From UBA4408 sp002389785 (GTDB lineage: Bacteria > Bacteroidota > Bacteroidia > UBA4408): a stretch of 5,480 nucleotides of DNA. The DNA is taken from NCBI GenBank assembly GCA_035438985.1, contig DAORJK010000042.1:1-5480 (forward strand). Direction: 5' to 3'. The notes under the pieces are model-generated. The model was given only the letters and a program-made list of their open reading frames with translations. It was not told the DNA's origin and did not search any database. Position 1 is the first letter of the stretch; every line of letters begins with the position of its first letter. This document shows, one piece after another, positions 1 to 5,480 of this stretch. The translations under genes were made by a program, and so were the position numbers.

Positions 1-88
1 TAACTAGCTTATACCCGATTAAAAGTTACGTAATGTAGGCAGGTATGTGGGAGATTGGCGAAGGTTTTGGGGGTTTGTTGTTGCATGC
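1..88. other. Non-coding flank downstream of the recombinase gene
   Basis: This stretch follows the recombinase stop codon and runs to the window edge. It contains an 8-bp palindrome TTACGTAA at 26-33 and a weak 5-bp inverted pair TAACT/AGTTA at 1-5 and 24-28. I see no convincing gene. Open frames crossing it on the plus strand run antisense into the recombinase and look like shadows. There is no GC-rich hairpin followed by a T-run on the minus strand, so no intrinsic terminator for the recombinase is evident. Confidence 0.5.
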
Positions 89-1474
89 TTATAAGGTGTC
101 GAATGGTGAAACAATTTTTTGTAATTCCCTGTTACTTACATGTGTGTATATTTCGGTTGTTCTACTACTACTATGTCCCAACAACTCTTGTATATACCGC
201 AAATCAGTACCACTTTCTAATAAATGGGTTGCATAACTGTGACGCAACCAATGCAAAGTTGCCGGCTTATTAATTTTTGCCTTTTGTAAACATTGCTTCA
301 ACACCATTTGTAAACTTCTTTCGTCGTAAGGCTCGCCTTTTACCTGTCCTTCAAATATCCAATTCGTTATACCGGCAGTACTATAATACTCATTTAGTAA
401 TGCTAATACCCTAACACTCAAAGGCACAATTCTATCTTTTCGCCCTTTCGATTGCTTTATAATTACCAACCTTCGCTGTGTATCTATATGCACAGGCTTT
501 AATCGCAACAACTCACCACAACGCAATCCACAACTATAAATTAAACTCAACATGGTGCGGTGTTTAATATTTGAAGAAACGCTTAAAAGTAATTTAATTT
601 CTTCTTTACTCAAAACATTTGGTAATAATTTTGGACGCTTAGGCCGATGTATTAATTCAATTTGTATCTGCCGGTTTTCGATGGTACTAAAAAACAACTT
701 TATTGCATTTACCACTTGATTTTGAAAAGAAGCAGATAAGTTGTTTTTTACAATTACATCGTTGTTGAAATTTATAATATCACTATTGTTTATTTGATCT
801 AATTGCTCCTTGTTGGCAAATACTAAAAACGATTTAATTGCTTCACAATAAGTTTTTATCGTATTTGAACTATAACGCCTCGATTTTAGCCAACGATTAA
901 AGTTGGTTATTTGTGCAGCCAAGCTATCCGAAATAGGCTTGGAATTGTTACTTCGCTCTTCGCTTATACCACGAGTTGCTTGCTGTACCTTGTTTTGCTG
1001 CTGCTCTAGCGATGATTGTATACTTTTATTTAACGATAATTTACCTGATACTTGAGCTTTGTCACTTGAGTTTACAGGCTTTACCCAAAATTGTTTTGCC
1101 TTAGTTAAACTCTGCGTGTTGGTACTTTGTACCTTTTGGTTCTGTTCGCTTTGTGCGGAATTTGTTTGCGCAGCCGATGTTGTATTTTTGTTGCTAGCTT
1201 TATTAATGGGCTGCGTTTCTTGTGAAACTTGATGAATAGAATTGTTCACTTCAATGTTTGCAGCCACTTGCGAGGTCGTTTCAGGAAGTTCTACTTTAAA
1301 TTGCTTGCGGTATTCGGGAGTATCGGGTAAGTGCCAGGTTTTTAAAGTTTGACTCCACAACGCGCCTTCGAGCTTCCTGAAACGTTCAATTAACGCTCGA
1401 TCGGCTTTAAATTTAACGGCGATTCGGTTTGCTCCTCGATGTACAATACAACTTGCGCTATAGCTTTTTGACAT
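89..1474 (-). CDS. Tyrosine recombinase / site-specific integrase (461 aa)
   Basis: A DNA strand-exchange enzyme of the phage integrase/XerC-XerD superfamily. Residue numbers assume the ATG start. An N-terminal alpha/beta domain (about 5-64, with GALWSQTLKTWHLP) is of a kind often seen in Bacteroidota integrases. A long Q/N/S/T-rich, probably disordered linker follows (about 65-185). A SAM-like core-binding domain (about 186-264, NRWLKSRRYSSNTIKTY) precedes the catalytic domain (about 288-461). All catalytic residues are visible: R318 (GLRCGE), K343 (SKGRKDR), H408 and R411 (HWLRHS), H434 (LGHSSS) and nucleophile Y443 (EIYTHV). The open frame extends 26 codons upstream to a TTG at 1552. I prefer the first ATG at 1472-1474 because the domain begins right after it and a promoter-like sequence lies inside the extension. 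The SPFDTL C-terminus resembles IntI-like recombinases, but the extra IntI-specific insert is absent. Its substrate sites are unknown. Confidence 0.95.
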   Translation of the reverse strand: MSKSYSASCIVHRGANRIAVKFKADRALIERFRKLEGALWSQTLKTWHLPDTPEYRKQFKVELPETTSQVAANIEVNNSIHQVSQETQPINKASNKNTTSAAQTNSAQSEQNQKVQSTNTQSLTKAKQFWVKPVNSSDKAQVSGKLSLNKSIQSSLEQQQNKVQQATRGISEERSNNSKPISDSLAAQITNFNRWLKSRRYSSNTIKTYCEAIKSFLVFANKEQLDQINNSDIINFNNDVIVKNNLSASFQNQVVNAIKLFFSTIENRQIQIELIHRPKRPKLLPNVLSKEEIKLLLSVSSNIKHRTMLSLIYSCGLRCGELLRLKPVHIDTQRRLVIIKQSKGRKDRIVPLSVRVLALLNEYYSTAGITNWIFEGQVKGEPYDERSLQMVLKQCLQKAKINKPATLHWLRHSYATHLLESGTDLRYIQELLGHSSSRTTEIYTHVSNRELQKIVSPFDTL

Positions 1475-1485
1475 ACTCGTATAGT

Positions 1486-1499
1486 AAGTATAAATACTT
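1486..1499. repeat. 6-2-6 inverted repeat just upstream of the recombinase start
   Basis: AAGTAT-AA-ATACTT is a perfect inverted repeat with a 2-bp centre, ending 11 bp upstream of the recombinase ATG. It would lie in the leader if the candidate promoter is right. It could be an operator for autoregulation, or a hairpin over the ribosome-binding region. It is A/T-rich and short, so chance is possible. Confidence 0.35.
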
Positions 1500-1522
1500 T
1501 GGTTTTTGATGAAAGAGGTGTG

Positions 1523-1552
1523 CAAAATAGACGCTATTAAGGTTTTGGACAA
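1523..1552 (-). promoter_or_regulatory. Possible promoter of the recombinase gene
   Basis: On the minus strand TATTTTG (1529 to 1523) is one base short of the Bacteroidota -7 consensus TAnnTTTG. A TTG (1552 to 1550) lies 20 bp upstream, at about the expected -33 spacing. Transcription would begin near 1515 and give a leader of about 40 nt before the ATG at 1474. That would rule out the upstream TTG as start codon. The match is weak and AT-rich sequence can produce it by chance. Confidence 0.3.
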
Positions 1553-1623
1553 TACTTAAAAAGGATGATTTTTTAGGGATATTTTTAGATTTTGAAGATA
1601 AAATTCACCAAAAGGGATTAGGT

Positions 1624-1635
1624 AATTTATAAATT
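1624..1635. repeat. 12-bp perfect A/T palindrome
   Basis: AATTTATAAATT is fully self-complementary. It contains only A and T and sits in very AT-rich sequence, so its information content is low. I list it because it lies near two stronger inverted repeats upstream of the recombinase gene. Confidence 0.25.
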
Positions 1636-1663
1636 TTGAGATTAAGTATCATTTAGGATATGT

Positions 1664-1689
1664 GCTCTAATCAGGATACATTTTAGAGC
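1664..1689. repeat. 7-12-7 inverted repeat with internal direct repeats
   Basis: GCTCTAA (1664-1670) and TTAGAGC (1683-1689) are perfect inverted arms around a 12-bp centre. The hexamer AGGATA occurs at 1655-1660 and again at 1673-1678, 18 bp apart. GTATC (1646-1650) and GATAC (1675-1679) form a further inverted pair. Clustered inverted and direct repeats next to a recombinase gene could be recombinase arm or core sites, but nothing here proves binding. Confidence 0.35.
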
Positions 1690-1712
1690 TGATGCATCGA
1701 AGTTGTATTTAG

Positions 1713-1735
1713 TAAGTTAATTATAGATTAACTTA
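1713..1735. repeat. 9-5-9 perfect inverted repeat, candidate recombination core
   Basis: TAAGTTAAT and ATTAACTTA are perfect 9-bp inverted arms around a 5-bp centre (TATAG). Core sites of tyrosine recombinases are typically two inverted arms of about 9-13 bp around a 5-8 bp crossover region, so the geometry fits. It lies about 240 bp upstream of the recombinase start. No T-run follows, so it does not look like an intrinsic terminator. A repressor operator is an equally possible reading. Confidence 0.4.
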
Positions 1736-1800
1736 TTGATTTACTACATTTTAATAAAACATGAAGCAGAAAACAAGTTTGAATGTAAAAGTAGAGTTCC

Positions 1801-1893
1801 GCATTAGGGATAGAGCCTTTGTTTGAGCACTCCGCCAGCCGGCGGATGCGAGTGGCGAAAGCCCGGCTCCGATTTTTCATCGGAGAATGCCCC
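1801..1893. repeat. GC-rich two-hairpin intergenic element
   Basis: A compact structured element that stands out from its AT-rich surroundings. GCATT (1801-1805) can pair with AATGC (1886-1890) to close it. Hairpin 1 pairs CAC-TCCGCC (1828-1836) with GGCGGA (1841-1846) and GTG (1852-1854), leaving a bulge. Hairpin 2 pairs CTCCGAT (1867-1873) with ATCGGAG (1879-1885) over a TTTTC loop. Unpaired GGGATAGAG, GCGAAAGCCCGG and GCCCC flank the hairpins. From memory, similar intergenic sequences with variable hairpins recur in Bacteroidota genomes, so I infer a dispersed repeat or structured RNA. Strand and function are unknown. It is not a terminator in any obvious way. Confidence 0.55.
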
Positions 1894-1936
1894 AATTACT
1901 TAACTATCTAAGCACATTATTGATTCGCTTGAAACT

Positions 1937-1979
1937 AAGGCACAGTTCGTTTGCTTAAAATCAATTATATTTGTGCCTT
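1937..1979. repeat. 8-bp inverted repeat spanning the operon promoter
   Basis: AAGGCACA (1937-1944) and TGTGCCTT (1972-1979) are perfect inverted arms separated by 27 bp. The right arm overlaps the end of the -7 element and the expected start of transcription. The left arm is just upstream of the expected -33 position. This placement would suit a dimeric or looping regulator controlling access to the promoter. No regulator gene is present in the window. Confidence 0.4.
1966..1973 (+). promoter_or_regulatory. -7 element of the operon promoter (Bacteroidota type)
   Basis: TATATTTG matches the Bacteroidota -7 consensus TAnnTTTG exactly. Transcription would start near 1980, giving a leader of about 65 nt before the epimerase ATG. 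The -33 element is weak. A TTTG occurs at 1950-1953, but its 12-bp spacing is too short for the usual 19-21 bp. The position is right for driving the three-gene plus-strand operon. Confidence 0.55.
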
Positions 1980-2006
1980 TGGATGAAATGAGTACGGTAA
2001 AGTGTA

Positions 2007-2028
2007 TTGATAATCACTACTTTATCAA
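2007..2028 (+). promoter_or_regulatory. Inverted repeat in the operon leader
   Basis: TTGATAA (2007-2013) and TTATCAA (2022-2028) form a perfect 7-bp stem with an 8-nt loop, ending 17 nt before the epimerase ATG. In the transcript it would be a weak hairpin next to the translation start, and in DNA a possible operator. It is A/T-rich, so its stability would be low. Confidence 0.3.
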
Positions 2029-2045
2029 AATAGGAATTGTACCGG

Positions 2046-3143
2046 ATGGGAAAAAAAAAGAAGCTACTGATTGTAATTGGCACTAGGCCAAATTTTATAA
2101 AAATAACGCAGTTTAAAAAGGAAGCTAAAAAGTTTCCCAACCTCGAAATAAAGGTAGTTCACACCGGCCAGCACTACGATACCAAAATGGCGGATGTGTT
2201 TTTTGAACAGTTTAATCTGGTTCCCGATTATTTTTTAAATATCGCGCCAAGCACTGCCAACAAGCAAATGGCCGAAATTATTAGCAAGCTCGAGGACGTG
2301 CTCATCGACCATAAGCCCGATTGGGTAATTGTGGTAGGCGATGTTAACTCAACCTTTGCCGCTGCGCTTACTGCCAATAAACTGGATATTAAAATTGCAC
2401 ATCTCGAAAGCGGCTTGCGTAGTTTCGATAAAAGCATGCCCGAGGAACATAACCGCATATTAACCGATGCCATTAGCGACCTGTTTTTTGTGACCGAACA
2501 AAGCGGACTCGATAACCTGTTGAAAGAAGGTAAAACCAATAAAAATACCTTTATGGTGGGCAATACCATGATTGATACCATGGTGGCCTTTTCGAAGCAA
2601 ATTGAGAAATCGACCATCTTGCGCAAAATTGGTGTACAGTCGAAACAGTTTGTATTAATGACCATGCATCGACCGGCAACCGTTGATACTAAAGAGGGAC
2701 TACAAAAACTAATTGGCCTCATTGATATGGTAACCCGCGATTTTAAAGTAGTTTTCCCCATTCATCCGCGCACCGTTAGTAGCATGGAATATTTTAATTT
2801 GCATCAGCAGCTTAAAAACAATCCCAATTTAATAATTACCGATCCACTCGATTATTTTAGTTTTCAAAAATTAATTAAAGAGTCGAAGTTTATTATTACC
2901 GATAGTGGTGGCATACAAGAAGAAACAACCTTTTTGCAAATTCCATGTTTAACCTTGCGCTCCAATACCGAACGACCGGTAACCATTACCATTGGCTCAA
3001 ACGAACTGATTGCATTTGACCTCAAAAAAATTAAAAGTAAAATTAATACCATTGTAAACGGTACCTACAAAGCAGGAAAAATTCCGAAATATTGGGATGG
3101 AAAATCTACCGAACGTATTATTAAAATTCTTACTAAAAACTAA
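2046..3143 (+). CDS. wecB: UDP-N-acetylglucosamine 2-epimerase, non-hydrolysing (365 aa)
   Basis: Interconverts UDP-GlcNAc and UDP-ManNAc in the cytoplasm by 2-epimerisation, supplying a precursor for surface polysaccharide. The length (365 aa) is typical. Motifs in order: GTRPNFIK (R14, K19), TGQHYD (40-45), GDVNST (D99), HLESGLRSFD (E121), PEEHNR (132-137), GNTMIDT, MHRPATVD (H208), HPR, and DSGGIQEE (286-293). These correspond to the Arg, Lys, Asp, Glu and His residues known in E. coli WecB. The open frame begins 3 codons earlier at a TTG (2037), but the ATG at 2046 is the natural start. First gene of the operon, with its stop overlapping the next start by 1 nt (TAATG). No dehydrogenase for UDP-ManNAcA follows. 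The TGQHYD/HRP type also includes epimerases acting on modified sugars such as WbpI, so the exact substrate is not certain. Confidence 0.92.
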   Translation: MGKKKKLLIVIGTRPNFIKITQFKKEAKKFPNLEIKVVHTGQHYDTKMADVFFEQFNLVPDYFLNIAPSTANKQMAEIISKLEDVLIDHKPDWVIVVGDVNSTFAAALTANKLDIKIAHLESGLRSFDKSMPEEHNRILTDAISDLFFVTEQSGLDNLLKEGKTNKNTFMVGNTMIDTMVAFSKQIEKSTILRKIGVQSKQFVLMTMHRPATVDTKEGLQKLIGLIDMVTRDFKVVFPIHPRTVSSMEYFNLHQQLKNNPNLIITDPLDYFSFQKLIKESKFIITDSGGIQEETTFLQIPCLTLRSNTERPVTITIGSNELIAFDLKKIKSKINTIVNGTYKAGKIPKYWDGKSTERIIKILTKN

Positions 3144-4291
3144 TGCTCTATATTACGCTCGACGACGGCTACTCGTCGGTATACCAAAGTCAGGTAATTG
3201 ATGTATGTACCTATTTATCTAAAAATTTTTCGACAAGGGTTCGGCTCATTGCTTTTTTTTCGCCTCGAGTTTATTTTGCCAATCGTGCTAAAATAAAACG
3301 TGCGTACAAGCATGTTTATGTGTTGCCGCTATTTCCGTTACAAATTTGGAAATGGAATATTTTGCCACTCTTATTTATTAATTTTTTTGCCCGTCATAAA
3401 ACTGCTATTTGCCGCAATCCTTTTGCTACTAATTTGGGTATAATGATGCGTAAGTACAGCGCTTTGCAAAAGGTGGTTTACGATGGACGCGGAGCTACTT
3501 TTGCCGAATGGACCGAATACGATGTTACTCCCGATGCGAACATTCGCGATGCCATAAAACCTGCCGAAAAAATTGCAGTACTCGAATCCGATTTTCGAAT
3601 TGCTGTTTCACAAAAGCTAGTTGAATACTGGAAAACACATTTTGACTACATGCAAAAAAAGCACGTTGTAATACCCACTACTTTGCTCAGTAATTTTGCT
3701 CATTCTGATTTTACTGAAGAAGGAATTAAAGAGGTGCGCGCCGAATTTGGTTTCGATGAAAAAGATGTAGTGCTGGTTTATTCAGGCTCGGCGGCCGGAT
3801 GGCAATCGTTTAATTTAGTTACTGAATTTTTAACAACCCAAATTGAGAAAAATCCACGTGTAAAAATTTTGTTTCTTACACGCGAAGATGAATTTGTTTC
3901 GAACCTCAAAAGCCGCTATCCATCGAATGTGTATACAAAATGGATTGATCATCATTTTATTAATTTGTACTTATCAGTTGGTGATTATGGTATTTTAATT
4001 CGCGAACAATCGCTTACCAATTCGGTTGCCTCACCTACTAAATTTGCGGAGTATTTGGCGCTTGGCTTACCGGTACTTATTTCTGAAAATTTAGGCGATT
4101 ATTCTGAATTTGTAAAGTATCACCATTGCGGTTGGTTGGTTACCGGTGCCGATATGGAGATGAATTTGCGCAAACGTCCACACGATGAGAAGCAGCGCTT
4201 GATAGACTTATCGAAGAAATATTTTTATAAAGATTCAGCGCAAAATCATTTGAGTTATACTTTGCTTTTGCAGGAATTAAATATTATTTAA
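3143..4291 (+). CDS. Glycosyltransferase, GT-B fold, GT4-like (382 aa)
   Basis: Probably transfers a sugar from a nucleotide-sugar donor during polysaccharide or glycolipid synthesis on the cytoplasmic side of the inner membrane. The N-terminal half (about 1-200) is divergent and would be the acceptor domain. It includes a hydrophobic stretch (about 72-82) that could touch the membrane, but there is no signal peptide. The C-terminal half starts with VVLVYSGSAAGWQ (209-221) and carries the donor-site block SPTKFAEYLALGLPVLIS (297-314), in which E303 is the likely conserved acidic residue. The preceding YGILIREQSLTNSVA segment is usual in this group. The ATG overlaps the epimerase stop as TAATG, which suggests translational coupling. 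A donor of UDP-ManNAc type is a reasonable guess from context only. The donor, acceptor and linkage cannot be read from the sequence. Confidence 0.85.
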   Translation: MLYITLDDGYSSVYQSQVIDVCTYLSKNFSTRVRLIAFFSPRVYFANRAKIKRAYKHVYVLPLFPLQIWKWNILPLLFINFFARHKTAICRNPFATNLGIMMRKYSALQKVVYDGRGATFAEWTEYDVTPDANIRDAIKPAEKIAVLESDFRIAVSQKLVEYWKTHFDYMQKKHVVIPTTLLSNFAHSDFTEEGIKEVRAEFGFDEKDVVLVYSGSAAGWQSFNLVTEFLTTQIEKNPRVKILFLTREDEFVSNLKSRYPSNVYTKWIDHHFINLYLSVGDYGILIREQSLTNSVASPTKFAEYLALGLPVLISENLGDYSEFVKYHHCGWLVTGADMEMNLRKRPHDEKQRLIDLSKKYFYKDSAQNHLSYTLLLQELNII

Positions 4292-4292
4292 C

Positions 4293-5435
4293 ATGAGAAT
4301 AGCTTTGCTTACCGATGGTATTTTTCCTTACGCCATGGGCGGTATGCAAAAGCATTCGTATTACTTAGCGAAGTATTTTGCTCAAAAAAAAGTAGAAGTA
4401 CATTTATATCACTGTATACAAAACACTACTTACGACAGTTCAAAGCTCGAATTTTTTACCGCAGAAGAGAAGCGTTATTTGCATTCCTATATTATTCCAT
4501 TTCCTAAAGCCGGTAAGTTGCCCGGGCATTATTTGCGCGAGTCGTTTAAGTATTCAGAAGCCATTTATACCAAGCTGAAGCAAAATGCACCCGTTGATTT
4601 TATTTACATACAAGGTTTTGCCGGTTGGAGAATATTGAAAGCGATCACCGAGTTAGAAAAGTTTCCAAGAACAGGAATTAATTTTCATGGTATGGAGCCT
4701 TTTCAGCAAGCACCCGGTATTAAGGCTAAATTACAGCAATTGCTTTTGAAACGAGCCATGCGCTATAATTTAGAAAATGCCGATCGTATTTTTTCGCTTG
4801 GCGGAAATCTTACTCAAATACTGTTGGATATGGGTTTTCATCATAACCGCATTATTCAAATTCCGATTGGGATTGAAGCGAGTGAGTGGATTAATCCGCA
4901 AATAAATGCACGCAACAGCATACTTAAATTTGTGTTTGTTGGTCGTTATGAGCGCCGAAAGGGGATAGAGGAACTAACGAAAGCGATTGAGCTGTTGCCG
5001 GCTGATGCTGCATTTGAATTTCATTTTATTGGTCCAATTCCGGATGCGAAAAAGTTGAAAGATGCTCGAATTAAGTATCATGGAGCAATCAGTGATCAAC
5101 ATAAAATTAAAGAATTAATAACGGCCTGCGATGTATTGGTTTGTGCGAGTTATGCCGAAGGAATGCCGACCGTAATTTTAGAAGCATTTGCCTGCGGATT
5201 AGCAGCCATTGCTACAGATGTTGGGGCTGTAAATGAATTGGTAAGTGAAAAAACCGGATGGCTCTTGCCTGCACCAAAAGTGCATGCTATTCGTAATGCG
5301 CTAATAGAAGCTATTGAATTACCATCCGACCAATTATTACTTAAAAAGCAGCAAGCGCAACAATTATTACTCAACAATCATAGTTGGGATAAGCTAATTG
5401 TAACTACCATAAATAAAATCGCCGGTAAAATTTAA
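4293..5435 (+). CDS. Glycosyltransferase family 4 (380 aa)
   Basis: A retaining GT-B glycosyltransferase, most likely cytoplasmic or peripheral to the inner membrane, adding a sugar to a lipid-linked glycan. The N-terminus MRIALLTDGIFPYAMGGMQKH has the glycine-rich acceptor-side loop (GG at 16-17). HGMEPF (132-137) is in the N-terminal domain. The C-terminal donor domain shows VFVGRYERRKGIEEL (214-228), with the Arg/Lys pair that contacts the donor phosphates. The classic EX7E motif follows (E289 and E297, in YAEGMPTVILEAFACG). VGAVNELV and TGWLLP (321-326) follow, and NHSWDKL (362-368) is the usual C-terminal helix. It starts 1 nt after the preceding stop, so it belongs to the same operon and is the last gene before a dispersed repeat. 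Sugar specificity is not determinable. Confidence 0.93.
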   Translation: MRIALLTDGIFPYAMGGMQKHSYYLAKYFAQKKVEVHLYHCIQNTTYDSSKLEFFTAEEKRYLHSYIIPFPKAGKLPGHYLRESFKYSEAIYTKLKQNAPVDFIYIQGFAGWRILKAITELEKFPRTGINFHGMEPFQQAPGIKAKLQQLLLKRAMRYNLENADRIFSLGGNLTQILLDMGFHHNRIIQIPIGIEASEWINPQINARNSILKFVFVGRYERRKGIEELTKAIELLPADAAFEFHFIGPIPDAKKLKDARIKYHGAISDQHKIKELITACDVLVCASYAEGMPTVILEAFACGLAAIATDVGAVNELVSEKTGWLLPAPKVHAIRNALIEAIELPSDQLLLKKQQAQQLLLNNHSWDKLIVTTINKIAGKI

Positions 5436-5447
5436 TATCCCCTCAAG

Positions 5448-5480
5448 GTCATCCTGAGCGAAGTCGAAGGAGTGCGTTGG
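5448..5480. repeat. Dispersed intergenic repeat, cut by the window edge
   Basis: The segment starting GTCATCCTGAGCGAAGTCGA (5448) and running through AAGGA is a sequence I recognise as a frequent intergenic repeat in Bacteroidota and some other bacteria. It is often present with an inverted partner copy. It starts 12 nt after the last glycosyltransferase stop. TCCT and AGGA at its ends are complementary. The rest lies beyond the window, so a full hairpin or terminator role cannot be judged. It suggests that the operon ends here. Confidence 0.6.

Larger units (their letters stand above)
1475..2045. other. Divergent intergenic region between recombinase and polysaccharide operon
   Basis: About 570 bp with no convincing gene. 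The only ATG frame worth naming is 21 codons long (1761-1826) and runs into the GC-rich repeat, so it is probably not coding. The left part (1553-1790) is very AT-rich and carries three inverted repeats. The middle (1801-1893) is a sharply more GC-rich two-hairpin element. The right part (1895-2045) holds the operon promoter and leader. No tRNA or recognisable integron cassette site is seen. Confidence 0.6.

Noticed and set aside
45..273. Two overlapping plus-strand open frames of 63 and 72 codons
   Set aside because: They lie mostly antisense to the conserved C-terminus of the recombinase, have low-complexity Leu/Tyr-rich translations, and no family resemblance. They are shadows.
1761..1826. 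21-codon plus-strand frame starting MKQKTSLNVK
   Set aside because: Too short, with no evident ribosome-binding site or dedicated promoter, and its end runs into the GC-rich repeat element.
1867..1893. Intrinsic terminator at the CTCCGAT hairpin
   Set aside because: The stem is good but neither strand has a T-run immediately after it.
1..2045. Integron (intI with attI and cassette array)
   Set aside because: The recombinase has an IntI-like SPFD C-terminus but lacks the extra IntI-specific insert. No attC-type sites or cassette genes are visible, and the neighbouring genes form an ordinary operon.
1..2045. Direct repeats flanking the recombinase as attL/attR of an integrated element
   Set aside because: I compared 1-88 with 1475-2045 by eye and found no shared stretch longer than expected by chance. 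No tRNA gene end is present.
2228..2761. 177-codon minus-strand open frame inside the epimerase gene
   Set aside because: It is exactly antisense to highly conserved epimerase motifs and its translation has no recognisable domain.
5150..5377. 75-codon minus-strand open frame in the last glycosyltransferase
   Set aside because: It is antisense to the EX7E region of the GT4 enzyme, with no own signals.

Overview
The window looks like a chromosomal segment of a member of the Bacteroidota. It is AT-rich, and it has a good match to the TAnnTTTG promoter element of that phylum. Shine-Dalgarno sequences are not obvious. The tyrosine recombinase has the N-terminal architecture common in Bacteroidota, and the right edge carries a GTCATCCTGAGCGAAGTCGAAGGA-type dispersed repeat. 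No rRNA, tRNA or other lineage marker is present, so the genus cannot be given.

Layout: positions 1-88 are non-coding flank. A tyrosine recombinase gene lies on the minus strand (89-1474), with its start revised to the first ATG. Positions 1475-2045 form a divergent intergenic region of about 570 bp. It holds several inverted repeats: a 6-2-6 next to the recombinase start, a 12-bp AT palindrome, a 7-12-7, and a perfect 9-5-9. It also holds a GC-rich, roughly 95-nt two-hairpin element and a likely promoter embedded in an 8-bp inverted repeat. A plus-strand operon follows at 2046-5435: a non-hydrolysing UDP-GlcNAc 2-epimerase, then two GT-B-fold glycosyltransferases. The genes overlap by 1 nt at one junction and are 1 nt apart at the other, so they are almost certainly co-transcribed. 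The last 45 bases enter a dispersed repeat cut by the window edge.

How the parts may work together: the epimerase would supply UDP-ManNAc or a related 2-epimer sugar nucleotide. The two glycosyltransferases would add sugars to a surface polysaccharide, O-antigen or glycolipid. No polymerase, flippase or UDP-ManNAc dehydrogenase is in the window, so the pathway must be completed elsewhere. A recombinase gene divergent from a polysaccharide operon, with unexplained inverted repeats between them, recalls DNA-inversion control of surface polysaccharides in Bacteroides. No long inverted repeat flanking the operon promoter can be seen, so that link is only a hypothesis.
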